A stretch of DNA of 64,000 nucleotides from Silene latifolia (Eukaryota > Streptophyta > Magnoliopsida > Caryophyllales > Caryophyllaceae), in contig NC_133538.1 in assembly GCF_048544455.1 (NCBI RefSeq), forward strand, positions 37,263,469 to 37,327,468, written 5' to 3'. The translations under genes were made by a program, and so were the position numbers. The notes under the pieces were generated by a model. It had not been told where the DNA came from, made no database searches, and saw nothing but the letters and a program-made list of their open reading frames with translations. Positions 1-11,789 of this stretch are shown piece by piece (within the stretch, counting starts at the first letter, position 1; each line of letters opens with the position of its first letter).

Positions 1-846
1 TGGTGGTGGTTCGGGTGGGTTAGGTGGTGGCTCTAAAGTTAAATTGATATTGACTAAAATTGCATCTTTTACATTGATATGGACTAAAATTACACTCGGA
101 CTAAAATTTTACTAAAGTTTCGACTCATTACCATTAAAGTTTCATTCGCTTAGTATTAAAATTTCATTTATAAATAAGTAAAATTAAATAAACAATAGTC
201 ACAATTACATTATTTCATAAATTCAAATTTTATATTAAAAATAACTTAAAAAAAACTGAAGTTACACTTTTAAGTGTTAAAGTTTCACTCGTTTAACATT
301 AAAATTTCATTCATAAATGTGAAAAAATTAAATAAATAGTAGTCACAATTACACAAAATCAAATTTTTACATTAAAATGGCAAAAAAAAACTAAAGTTAT
401 ATTTTTAAGCGTTAAAGTTTCACTCGTTTAATATTAAAGTTTCATTAATAATTAGAGAAATGAAATAAAAAGTAGTTACAATTAATAATTTCATAAATTC
501 AAATTTTTATATTAAAAATGTCCAAAAAAAATTAAAGTTACACTTTTAAGCGTTAAAGTTTCATTCGTTTAACATTAAAGTTTCATTCATAAATTAGTGA
601 AATTCATAGTTTTATATTAGAAATTGCCTAAAAAAAACTAAAGTTATTTTAAACATTAAAGTTATAATCATAAAGAATTAAAGTTACAATTATAGATTAA
701 AGTTTGAATTTTAAAACATTAAAGTTTCATTCAAAAATTGTTTAAAGTTTCAAATCTCAACCATCAATCTTAGAAGATCTAATGGCTAGGAATAGGACTT
801 AGGGACTCACCATTTTATGTGGACTCATTTGAACTCCACTCTATAC
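1..846. mobile_element. Right-hand part of foldback/MULE-like element A
   Basis: Non-coding, very AT-rich DNA with about four diverged copies of a roughly 137-bp unit containing TTAAAGTTTCA and TTCATTCATAAAT (near 128, 273, 410 and 548). The last 90 bases (about 757-846) resemble bases 9345-9442, the right end of element B, including a GGACTCA motif just before an AT microsatellite. I infer that this is the right end of a sibling of B whose left end is outside the window. No ORF is credible. Confidence 0.5.
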
Positions 847-980
<134 letters not shown>

Positions 981-1324
981 GTTCTCATAAGTCCCTTACA
1001 TCTTATGAGTCCCTAAATCCTTATAAGGACCTTAGGATAGAAGGGATGGAGGGATGAGATTACATCTTGATGGAGGGCCACAAATCTCCCTCCCTAATCT
1101 TCCTCACTAATCTTGTATAACTCTTTCATAATCTGTATAACTCCTTCCTCATTCTAATTCTCCCAACTCACTCACTCATTATTCATTCTCTCACACTTCT
1201 CTCATCCCTCTTTCTCTCTCATTTTCCTCTCATTCTCTCAAATCAATAAAACCCAAATAAAATCAAACTAAAAAAACCAAAAATCAAAAAACATAAAAAC
1301 CAAAATCAAAACAAATTCAGAAAA

Positions 1325-1700
1325 AAAAATTACCCTTCACTACCACCACCCAGCCACGACCTCACCACCACCATCCAGACACCGACCTCTACACAACCAC
1401 CCCTCGCGCGGACCCACCTCAAACGCCGCCTTCCTCCTGCTGCCCAGATCTCGGCTTCTCACCACCCCCACCTCTGCTTCAGACCACCGTCGCTAATCGA
1501 CGCACCCATAACCACCATTCCCCACACGCCTTCCTCCTGCTGCCCCCGACAACATTCCTGACCACACCACCCCTGCCGACACCTGCCAACCCGACCACAC
1601 CTACCCTGCCGACACCTGCCAACCCGACCACACCTACCGCCACACCAGCCAACCCGACCACACCTGCCGACAACACCACCGCCGACAACACCACCTCCCT
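1325..1700. repeat. C-rich subterminal block with about 36-bp tandem units
   Basis: An unusually C-rich stretch inside AT-rich DNA. Units built on CTGCCGACACCTGCCAACC repeat two to three times at about 1575-1670. A G-rich counterpart lies at 9010-9115 in inverted position, so this belongs to the long inverted ends of element B. Open frames across it are low-complexity Pro/Thr or Gly/Val strings and I do not call a gene. Capture of a gene fragment is possible but not shown. Confidence 0.5.
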
Positions 1701-2640
1701 CCCAGATCTGCTTTTTTGTTATTGTTATTTGTTTTTTCAGATTCACGCCTAACCTCCCTCCTCCAATTCTTTGTTCTTCATTTCAGATTTACGTTTTTTT
1801 TTTGTTTTTGTTTTTTGTTTTTTGTTTTTTGTTTTTGTTATTTTTTTTGTTATTTTATTATTTGGTTTTGTTATTGTTATTTGGTTATTGTTATTTGGTT
1901 GTTATTGTTATTTGATTTTTTGGTTGTTATTGTTATTTGATTTTTTGGACTAAAGTTATACATCTTGTCTATTAAAGTTATACACTGCGTGCATTAAAGT
2001 TATACGCACGATATTTAAATTTTTAGATCTGACGTTTTTTTATTTCAATTATTGTTATTGTATTGTATTTCCTTAATTTTTGATCTTTGTTGTTTTTACT
2101 TTTTAATTTATTATTTTTCAATTTTTTGTCACATTTACATATGTCGCCTATGTGTTATTGTCAGATTTACATATGTCGCCTATGTGTTTTACAAAGGCCG
2201 GTTCTTGTTGCTGTAATGTGTTTTACATATTTTTTTTTTCTATTTCGATTTCTATGTGTTTTACAAAGCAGGTTCTTGTTGCTTTACTTTTTTTTTCAGA
2301 TTTACTTTACTTTTTGCTGATTTTGTTGAGAAATTACGGTTTTTTTATTTTTCAGATTTATTTTATTGGTTAAATTTTTTAATCTCGTATTGTTTAAATA
2401 TGTCTTGTTATACTATTTACGACTAAAGTTATACCCTTAAAACATTAAAGTTATACCCTTAAAACATTAAAGTTATACAATTTATACTATTTTGTTGTGT
2501 GTTGTTGTTTACTTATTATGTTGTTATTTACTTATTTTATATTTTTTTATTTCAATTATGTCTTATATTACATTTTGATATTTAGATAATGGCTTTTTTT
2601 TTCAGATCTAGTATTGTTGGTTTAAAGTTGTTATTGATGG
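1701..2640. other. T-rich spacer of element B
   Basis: Pyrimidine-rich, strongly T-biased sequence with scattered single copies of the ACTAAAGTTATAC unit (from about 1949). Open frames encode Phe/Val/Leu strings caused by T-richness. Nothing else is recognisable. Confidence 0.6.
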
Positions 2641-2651
2641 TTTTTAGGATT

Positions 2652-2844
2652 TCGGTTATATATTGGACTAAAGTTATACGATTTTGGACTAAAGTTGTAC
2701 GATTTTGGACTAAAGTTATGCATTTTTGTAGTAAAGTTACACAAATTTGGACTAAAGTTATACATATGAAGGACTAAAGTTATACATACGAAGGACTAAA
2801 GTTATACAAAAATAGACTAAAGTTATACAAATATGGACTAAAGT
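2652..2844 (+). repeat. 21-bp tandem array, first arm, part 1
   Basis: Consecutive units of GGACTAAAGTTATACAAAAAT-like sequence about 21 bp apart. The array is cut at 2844 by E1 and resumes at 7808. Confidence 0.85.
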
Positions 2845-4256
2845 TGTAATGCTACGGTTATATGAGTCTCTGGGTACTCTATCGAGTGGGCCTTACTCTG
2901 TCGAGTAAGGCTGTGTTGCGTTTTAAAATAGTTTCTGACCTGTTGGGTACTAGATCGAGTAACCTTGATACTCGATCGAGTAGCAGGCACTCGATCGAGT
3001 ATCTCAGCTACTCGATCGAGTAACCGGTTTACGGGGGGATGATTTGTCGGGTTTTGTTAATAATGCAATTTAGTATATAATTACTCCCGTCACTTTTTTA
3101 AACACTTTTACAAACCTAATTACTTTCAAAGAGAAAACAATCTACGTTCTTCGCATCAATCGCATTGTTGGCAAATCCCGGAGCTTGGAAGGTCAGAATT
3201 CATGTTTCTTTATACCTTTGTAATCCTTGTGTCGAGGGTAAGATCTACATACTGTTTTTATAGTATTTCGTTAAAGTTAGTTAAACCCTAATTTGGGGAT
3301 TTGGGGGTTTTATTGTGTTTCTTGATTGGTAGTAATTATGTGATTGTATGTTAGGAGGAGGGTTCGTAGAAGAAGCCTTTTGATATCAGCTGTTGAGATC
3401 GTCTGACTGTGTTGCTTTCTAGGTAGGGTTTCCCTACTTAGTATTAGTCCCATAATGTGTTGTTAGTGTTTTGTGGTTGTTGAATATTATCATACTCGTA
3501 CTGTGACGATTGTTGGATTTGGTTGTTGATAGTAGTTGTGATTGTTTGTATCTGTCTGTGTTCTTCGAGGCGCATCCCTGGCTGAGTGGAGTCACTTGTG
3601 GGAGTGGCTTCACACCCATTATTCGCCTTCTGTGGAACCCGCCACAGAAGGGATGTGCACATTAAGGAATTTGGGTTTATCGCTCGACGGAGATGATCGG
3701 GGATTTGGTGGGTACGGCTGCGGTCCCCTACTGGCGGCGTGGAGTGACCTGTTGCGATGGGCACTCTGGCAGGGCTACACACTTTAGTGTGTAGTCATTA
3801 TTGTGGAGTTGGGAATGGAGTTCGGAGGATATATGTGATGATTGAGCTGTTTGTTTACTGTGTTATTGGATTATATAAATTGTGTGATTAGTACTGACCC
3901 CGTTTATTGTTTTAAAAACTGTGGTGATCCATTCGGGGATGGTGAGCAGTTGTTGAGCAGGTATGAGTCGAGTTACATGGGATAGCTGGGATGTGCCACC
4001 GTCTGATGATAGAGTCTTCCGCTTTAGCATGATAGTTTCTTAAACATTTCATTTAGTTGAGTAAAGAGTTGGTTTTGAGAACATGTAACCGTATTTTGGT
4101 ATTTGGTTTTGGTTTGTATTCTATTCACTAAAGTTATACTATTTAAATGTTGTTTTGTTATTGTCTTATGATTATCATTGCCTCGGACAACCGAGATGGT
4201 AACATCTTTATACCTGAGTGGTCTTGGTAAGGCACTTGGAGTATTGGGGTGTTACA
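2845..4256 (+). repeat. E1 5' LTR (1412 bp)
   Basis: It begins TGTAATGC after the AAAGT duplication and ends GTGTTACA immediately before the primer site. It contains six ACTCGATCGAGT-type palindromes at 2876-3021, a perfect 10-bp hairpin at 3626-3651 and a small CTCGG/CCGAG hairpin at 4182-4195. Bases from about 3602 to the end are repeated at 7153-7807. Confidence 0.9.
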
Positions 4257-4259
4257 AAA

Positions 4260-4271
4260 TGGTATCAGAGC
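4260..4271 (+). other. E1 primer-binding site (tRNA-iMet type)
   Basis: TGGTATCAGAGC lies three bases after the LTR end. This is the usual site complementary to the 3' end of plant initiator methionine tRNA. Confidence 0.9.
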
Positions 4272-5129
4272 GACGATCCTGAAACGTGTAACCAATGAAT
4301 CTAATGAACATAGGGAGTCAATTAAAATGAACCCGGGGTAAAGGTTGTAGGAGCTAATGCAAAGGCTTGGTAGACGTCCTAAAGTCGTGAACTCGCCCTA
4401 CAATTTTGAACCGGTCACATGGGGGGTATATGTCAAGGTCGTATGTGATGTTTGTTAGCTTGAATGTGGATGTGACGATGTACGTTGTGAATTGTTGGAT
4501 GTTGGGAGTAGAAGATTGAAATTGTGAATGAAAGGTTGGTGAAGTATATAAAAATGTTATTTGAATATGAAGCATGTTGGATGTTTATTATGTGGCATTT
4601 GATAACATTAAATAGTTGTTTTGTTGATGATATGAAGAGTTGTGTAGAATTGCATGCTTAGCTATATAATAATGTTGAGTTTATAAAGATGTATAGTATG
4701 TTGGGATATGTGAGATAACATGCGGGTAGTATATACGAGTCAGCATGACTCGATCAAGTAGGGGGCACTCGATCGAGTAGGTGAGGTACTCGATCGAGTG
4801 GGTCTGACTCGATCGAGTGGGTATTTGACGTTTTTATAAACAGAATCGTGTTTTTGGGCACTCGATCGAGTACATAGCGCACTCGATCGAGTAGGGGGTC
4901 ACTCGATCGAGTGGCTGTGCTACTCGGTCGAGTATGTTGGAGATCAGAAGGTCTGTTTGGGGTCTGACGTCGAGGCACTCGATCGAGTATGGTGGGCACT
5001 CGATCGAGTAGCCTCTACTCGATCGAGTAGGTTTAGGCACTCGATCGAGTGTGTTCTGGGCAGTCTGCTTCCGTGTTTTGAGGTTTTAGTGCGTATGTTT
5101 ATATCTACCCTTTCTTATATAGTTTCAAG
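4272..5129 (+). other. E1 untranslated leader with palindrome array
   Basis: No coding capacity. From 4749 to 5050 it carries about twelve copies of ACTCGATCGAGT or close variants in clusters with 19-22-bp steps. Short open frames here on both strands only read the palindrome as Leu-Asp-Arg-Val or Ser-Ile-Glu-Cys. Confidence 0.85.
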
Positions 5130-6290
5130 ATGCCGCCCAAGATAAACGCCTTGTATGCGAGAGCTGAGAGCACGAACATCGATGATGTCGTTAACATGTT
5201 GGAGCATCAGGATGCTCTTACTGAGGCCCTAAAGAGAGTGGGAAAGGATACGGAGTTTGATCACTCCAAGATCAGCCTTTATATAGCGAGGTTTAACCCA
5301 AAAGAGTACAAGGGGACCGGGGAGCCTAATCTTCTTGACAACTGGCATCGTGAGATAGAGAACATACTAGACCTGGTACACTGTCCTGATGAGATGAGAG
5401 TGGAACAAGCTGCGTTCTACTTGAGGGAAGCAACTGGTGAGTGGTGGGACAAGGTGAAGGTGAGTGCTAGGGAGATGTATACGAAGCAGGGCTTACCTGC
5501 TATACCTTGGGAAGAGTTTCGGAGGGCTATGAGGAAATAGTTTGTACATGAGCATGTGAGGAGTAAGCTGAGGGAGGAGTTTGATGGGTTTAGGATGACA
5601 TCTGATATGTCGTTGGTGAGTACTACAAGCAGTTTAATGAGAAGTCTAGGTATGTTGAGGACATGGGTTTGAGTGAGGAGAACCTAGCGCTGAGATTTAA
5701 GAGGGGGTTGACCCCTAAGATCATGGATAAGTTACCCATGGGAGTCCTTACCGATGTTAAGGAAGCTTATGAGAGGGCTGGGAGAGTTGAGAGGTTGGTG
5801 GAGATGGCTCAGGAGAGAGCATTTGAGAAAAGAAAGGCTGAGAGTGAGGGTGGTGGCCAATCTAGTCACAAGAAAGGCAACCACAATCAGGTTAGAGCGT
5901 TTTCTTCTAGGTCAGGGTTCAGTGCTGGGGGATCCTTTGGGCATGGCCGTATGAGTGGTAGTGGTAGTTGGGGGATGACCTGCTATTGCTGTGGCGGCCA
6001 CAAGAGACATGAGTGTACGAGTTTACCTGGAGCTTTTCAGAGATCGGCTCAGGGGAGCTATTCTCAGGGGCCGACACAGAGTTATGCGAGCAATAGACCG
6101 TCTGGGTCATGGTCTAACCGGGGAAGTCAGAGCTATCAGGGTGGAGGTAACCGCAATGGCGGTAATTCCTATCAGAAACCAGCTACGAACAACAACAACA
6201 ATCAGGGGTTGGGTGCTAAACCGACCACATCAGCCAGTACTGTCCAGGGAGGTGGACAGAAGGCCAGTGGAAAGTTGTTCATGATGGACA
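5130..6290 (+). pseudogene. gag: E1 gag (broken)
   Basis: Capsid/nucleocapsid precursor of the element. The ATG at 5130 opens a typical plant gypsy Gag. The retrotransposon-gag core around 5330-5460 includes NWHREIENIL and ATGEWWDKV, followed by a Gly/Ser/Asn-rich linker and a degenerate zinc knuckle ([12 protein letters not shown], about 5980-6015). A stop at 5538-5540 probably arose from CAG to TAG. A one-base loss near 5616 shifts the frame, which resumes at 5663. No separate stop divides gag from protease, so this was probably one gag-pol polyprotein. Confidence 0.85.
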
Positions 6291-7216
6291 AGAAAGCAGC
6301 TGAGGATGATGCACATGTTATCACTGATACTTTTCTTGTTAACGGTATTCATACCTTTGTTTTGTTTGATTCGGGGGCGTCTCAGTCGTTTGTATCTTCG
6401 AGTCATGCTAAACGGTTGGGTTTGAGGGTATATGAGTCTGTAAGTGAGAACGTTTTTATACCTTCGGGTGAGTATGTATCTTGTGGGAGGTTGTATAGGG
6501 ATGTACCTATGATAGTTGGGCAAGTTGATCTACCGGTCGATTTGCTAGAGTTTCCTTTTGACGGTTTTGAGATGATAGTCGGGATGGATTGGTTGGGAAA
6601 GTATAAAGCTAAGATAGACTGTCATCAAAAGACAGTGTCTTTGAGAAGTCCTAAGGGTGTTAGTGTTTCTTATCGTGGGTTTGTGGTCAAACCCAAAGTT
6701 AAGTTGATTGCAGCTGTTACCTTGAAGTCTTATCTGAGAAAGGGATGCCCATTGATCTTGTGCTATGTGAGAGATGACCGGATAGAGAGTCCGACAGTTG
6801 ATCAGATACCAGTGGTGGGTGAGTTTGCAAATATCTTTCCAGAGGAGATTCCGGGGTTGCCACCGAAGAGGGAGATAGATTTCACGGTTGAGTTGAAACC
6901 GGGGACGGGGCCAATCTCTAAGGCGCCGTACCGGATGGGTCCTAAGGAGATGGAGGAGCTCAGGAAGCAGTTAGATGATCTGATAGAGAAGGGATATATT
7001 AGACCTATTGTATCACCGTGGGGAGCACCAGTTCTTTTTGTGAAGAAGAAAGATGGGAGCTTGAGGTTGTGTATAGACTACAGGGAGCTGAACCGAGTGA
7101 CGGTGAAGAACAAGTATCCTTTGCCAAGGATAGATGACCTGTTTGATGAGTTGAGTGGCTTCACGCCCATTATTCGCCTTTTGTGGAACCCGCCACAGAA
7201 GGGATGTGCACATTAA
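6291..7216 (+). pseudogene. pol: E1 protease and truncated reverse transcriptase, fused to LTR
   Basis: The same frame continues from gag. The aspartic protease has an intact DSGAS active site (about 6368-6382) and the GMDWL motif typical of gypsy proteases (about 6580). Reverse transcriptase begins with the PYRM and [12 protein letters not shown] segments and CIDYRELN, and breaks off at [13 protein letters not shown] (about 7153). The catalytic YxDD box was never reached. The frame then reads 18 residues of LTR sequence to a stop at 7214-7216, so the predicted C-terminus is an artefact of the deletion. It cannot make functional RT. Confidence 0.85.
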
Positions 7217-7807
7217 GGAATTTGGGTTTATCGCTTGACGGGGATGAGCGGGGATTTGGTGGGTACGGCTGCGGTCCCCCACTGGCGGCGTGGAGTGACC
7301 TGTTTCGATGGGCACTCTGGCAGGGCTACACACTTTAGTGTGTAGTTAGTATTGTGGAGTTGGGAATGGAGTTCGGAGGATATCTGTGATGATTGAGCTG
7401 TTTGTTTACTGTGTTGTTGGATTATATAAATTGTGTGATTAGTACTGATCCCGTTTATTGTTTTAAAAACTGTGGTGATCCATTCGGGGATGGTGAGCAG
7501 TTGTTGAGAAGGTATGAGTCGAGTTACATAGGATAGCTGGGATGTGCCACCGTCTGATGATAGAGTCTTCCGCTGTAGCATGATAGTTTCTTAAACATTT
7601 CATTTAGCAGAGTAGACAGTTGGTTTTGAGAACATGTAACCGTATTTTGGTATTTGGTTTTGGTTTGTATTCTATTCACTAAAGTTATACTATTTAAATG
7701 TTGTTTCGTTATTGTCTTATGATTATCATTGCCTCGGGCAACCGAGATGGTAGCATCTTTATACCTGAGTGGTCCTGGTAAGGCACTTGGAGTATGGGGG
7801 TGTTACA
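7153..7807 (+). repeat. E1 3' LTR remnant (last 655 bp)
   Basis: Matches 3602-4256 with few substitutions and ends TGTTACA before the AAAGT duplication. The first 757 bp of the LTR are missing. The junction lies in GAGTGGC, shared by RT and LTR. Confidence 0.9.
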
Positions 7808-8130
7808 AAAGTTATACAAATATGGACTAGAATTATACAAAAATTGACTAAAGTTTACACAGTTATGGACAAAAGTTATACTGTTATGGACTAAAGTTAT
7901 ACAAAAATGGTCTAAAGTTATACAAAAATTGACTAAAGTTATACAAAAATGGACTAAAGTTATACAAATAAGGACTAAAGTTATACAAATATGGACTAAA
8001 GTTATACAAATAAGGACTAAAGTTATACAAAAATAGACTAAAGTTATACAAAAATTGACTAAAGTTATACAAATATGGACTAAAAGTTATACAAATATGG
8101 ACTAAATTTATACAAACAGTACTTATATAA
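7808..8130 (+). repeat. 21-bp tandem array, first arm, part 2
   Basis: Continuation of the GGACTAAAGTTATACAAAAAT-like units, starting with the E1 target duplication. About 14 units. On the minus strand they read as a heptad repeat (Leu-Tyr-Asn-Phe-Ser-Pro-x) purely because the unit is 21 bp. Confidence 0.9.
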
Positions 8131-8354
8131 ATTCAAATTTATAGTGTTGGCTTTTATTTGTAATTTTTTGTTGTTATAATTATATTTTTTTTCATTTGTC
8201 AACAAAGAGAAATGAGAAAACAAAAGTTATACAAATACTTTCATTGAAGTTACACACATTTCTACTGGAGTTATACATTCGTTGAGTAGAAGTTATTCAT
8301 ATCGTTACTAGAGTTATACATTCATTGAGTAGAAGTTCAACACATTCCTAATGT
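8131..8354. other. Loop between opposed 21-bp arrays
   Basis: About 220 bp of AT-rich unique sequence with scattered GTTATACA motifs. It separates the two inverted arrays and would form the loop of the foldback structure. Confidence 0.6.
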
Positions 8355-8640
8355 AGATATTTGTATAACTTTATTCACTTTTTGTATAACTTTAATCCTT
8401 ATTTGTATAACTTTAGGCAATATTTGTATAACTTTAGTCTATTTTTGTATAACTTTAGTCCTTATTTGTATAACTTTAGTCCATATTTGTATAACTTTAG
8501 TCCATTTTTGTATAACTTTAGTCCTTATTTGTATAACTTTAGTCCATTTTTGTATAACTTTAGTCAATTTTTGTATAACTTTAGACAATTTTTGTATAAC
8601 TTTAGTCCATAACAGTATAACTTTTGTCCATAACTGTGTA
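8355..8640 (-). repeat. 21-bp tandem array, inverted arm
   Basis: About 13 units of TTTGTATAACTTTAGTCCAT-like sequence, the reverse complement of the units at 2652-2844 and 7808-8130. The two arms could pair over about 280 bp. The plus strand shows the same Leu-Tyr-Asn-Phe heptad artefact. Confidence 0.9.
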
Positions 8641-9576
<936 letters not shown>

Positions 9577-10869
9577 TCGGTCAGTCAAAGTGCGAACTAA
9601 AGTACGATTTAACTATACGAACTAATTTAAAAACTCAAATCACACATTATCCGTATCAATCACGTTATATGTTATTGACCATATTTCCACTGCCTTTTCA
9701 CACTCAACTATCCCACTGGACCCACATCCCTCTTTCTCTTTCACCCAACCCACACCTTATACCCTCGGCGCCGGCGCCAGACACATCCGACAACATCCGA
9801 CAACATCGCCGATGAAGCCTTTACACTTCCGCGACTTATTCCTCACTCTCCCTTCTCCATCTTCTGAATATCAGCCTCTTTCCACCCTCGATCTGCTGCC
9901 GCCAACGATGACGAGCACCATGACGCCGACACTAGACCGGCGCATCTCCGACAAACACGGTGGTGCTGGGCATTAATTTGTGTCGAGTGATGTTCGCCTG
10001 AGATACATCGAATTTTTAGGGCTCGAACCAAATCGACCCAGATTTGACTTGATTCGACTTGGGTTTCGGTGTGGTGCTTAAATTGGTTGCCTCCAAATTG
10101 ATGTCGCTGTCGTACCAGGTGGTTCTGGGGTCCAACTGATGGTTGTCGATCTGTGTTGATATCGAAAAGTTGTATCCTAGGATTTTGGCGACGCGACATT
10201 AACGTTGAGTGATAGGTGGTTACGGTGGTGCGCGACATTAATTTGTGTCGAGTGATTGGCGGTTCTGGGGTCCGACATGATGGTTGTCGATCTGGATTGA
10301 TGGAATAGTTTTAGTGTTGGACACGCCTAGGAGTTTTGCACACTGCTGTTTTAAATTTCAGGGTCTTCAGCCCACAGTATTGGGCGAAGCTATCAACTCA
10401 GATCCGATCCCCTCTAGATTATTCTAATGGTATCTCTACAGTCCTGTGTATTACCTTGAACAATTATTTACATCTCACTCTTTAAATTTGCTACACCATG
10501 TATTTCTTCAGCTTTTATACGTCGTTTACGACTTATTAGAGATGTTTTATTTTTATCTTTAATTTCTTATTTTCTATTCTGAAACCGTGCACTTCCTGAA
10601 CATCCTCTTAACCAAACCCGAATTTTGCTTTGGCGTGCTGGTGATGTGATCATAGTGGAAATACCTTGAGTAACAATTGTTACAGCAACATGCAAAACCA
10701 ACTTGTGAGTTTTGAGATACATTAGTTTTTGAGATACATTAATGTCTCTTGTGAGTTTTGAGATACATTAGTTTCTCCGTGGTATTATATGTGTCTCTTG
10801 AATTAAGGATTTATGTCTCTTGAATTAAGGATTTATGTTTCATAATAATACAACATGCAAAAAAACAAG

Positions 10870-11190
10870 GTATGTATCTAATAAGTTAGGACGAGTTTCA
10901 TAATAATTAGCAATTTAAAATAGTGTATCTAGCTAACTAGAAGTAAGTATCTAGCAACTTTAAGAAGTGTATCTAGCTAGTTAGAGGTAAGTATATAACA
11001 ACTTTAAGGAGTGTATCCAGCTAGTTAGAGGTATGTATCGAGAAACTTAAAGGGGTGTATCTAGCTAGCTAGAGGTATGTATCTAGCAACTTTAAGGAGT
11101 GTATCTAGCTAGTTAGAAGTATGTATCGAGAAACTTAAAGGGGTGTATCTAGCTAGCTAGAGGTATGTATCTTGCAACTTAAAAGAGTGT
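10870..11190. repeat. CTAGCTAG-rich tandem array, part 1
   Basis: Alternating half-units of GTGTATCTAGCTAGCTAGAGG and GTATCTAGCAACTTTAAGG, about 90 bp per full unit, roughly three and a half units. Resumes at about 11790. Confidence 0.8.
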
Positions 11191-11191
11191 A

Positions 11192-11565
11192 GGGGCGGGA
11201 TCCCGTGCGAACTATCTTATGGTGCAAACCGTACGAACTCATAATAACCTTTGGATTATTTGAAATCAAATATGTGCCTCGTATAACTATAATAATCTCT
11301 CTCTCCAAATCCAAATACAAACCCTTGATCTCCCTTATATTCATTCACCTACCACCACCTCCATGTCGCAGTCGTCGACCACCCTAACAACGCCGACGAC
11401 CTCCGTTTACCTCGGGCGAGTCCGTTTCCCCATTAACCCCATTTCGACATTCTCTTCTCTATTTTATATTACTAAGTTTTAAGATGTAGTCTTACTTCAA
11501 TTATTCTATACTACAACGTTTGTCTAGGCCAAATTTTCAAAGGGTGGAATTGTTCTATTTATAAG
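11192..11565. other. Interruption of the CTAG array bearing a C-type terminal repeat
   Basis: Starts with the GGATCCCGTGCGAACTA terminal motif of element C, followed by C-rich subterminal DNA similar in composition to the other ends. A partner right end was not found before 13475, so the extent is uncertain. Confidence 0.35.
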
Positions 11566-11678
11566 GAATTGTATAGGCTTGCCGCCTTGCCTCAATTAAA
11601 CTCTTGTGGTGGGACCCTTCTACGGACCCTCGCCTAGCGAGGACGCCATCGTACACCGGAATGCCCTTTTTTTATAAA
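11566..11678 (+). mobile_element. Diverged 3' part of an Au-like SINE
   Basis: GGTGGGACCCTTCTACGGAC followed by GCCTAGCGAGGACGCCATCG, then ACACCGGAATGCCC and a T run. The order resembles the 3' portion of plant Au/TS-type SINEs (GGACCCTGCG, GGGAGC, GTGCACCGGG, GCCC, T-tail). The tRNA-like promoter half is not clear. The call rests on remembered consensus only. Confidence 0.4.
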
Positions 11679-11789
11679 GCATAGGAGTGGAAGGAGAAAT
11701 TTGTGATTGACCTAAGAAATATGGAGTATAAAATTTCCTAATATTTTATGTGAGACGGTTTCACAGAAAATAAGTATTTAACAAGCTAA

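Larger units (their letters stand above)
2845..7807 (+). mobile_element. Ty3/gypsy element E1, internally deleted, in a 5-bp duplication
   Basis: The element starts TGTAATGC and ends TGTTACA. AAAGT is present on both sides (2840-2844 and 7808-7812). It consists of a complete 5' LTR, a tRNA-iMet primer site, a leader, gag, protease and the first part of reverse transcriptase. It then jumps directly into the last 0.65 kb of the 3' LTR. RNase H, integrase, polypurine tract and the 5' half of the 3' LTR are gone. Clade is probably Tekay/Del, judging from the protease-RT sequence, but the chromodomain region is missing. Confidence 0.9.

Noticed and set aside
1459..1746. Gly/Val-rich minus-strand frame
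   Set aside because: Low-complexity reading of C-rich tandem repeats in the end of element B.
4260..4271. Possible tRNA gene at primer sites
   Set aside because: Only the 12-18 bases complementary to a tRNA 3' end are present; no cloverleaf around any of the sites.
4754..5145. Small proteins rich in Leu-Asp-Arg-Val or Ser-Ile-Glu-Cys (also 30794-31021, 36034-36267, 37391-37618)
   Set aside because: They read the ACTCGATCGAGT palindrome array on both strands.
7884..8612. Heptad-repeat proteins (Leu-Tyr-Asn-Phe-Ser-Pro-x)
   Set aside because: The 21-bp DNA unit is a multiple of three, so any frame without a stop gives a heptad. Both arms give it, on opposite strands.
8355..8640. CRISPR-like regular repeats
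   Set aside because: Units abut one another without unique spacers, and the context is a plant transposon.
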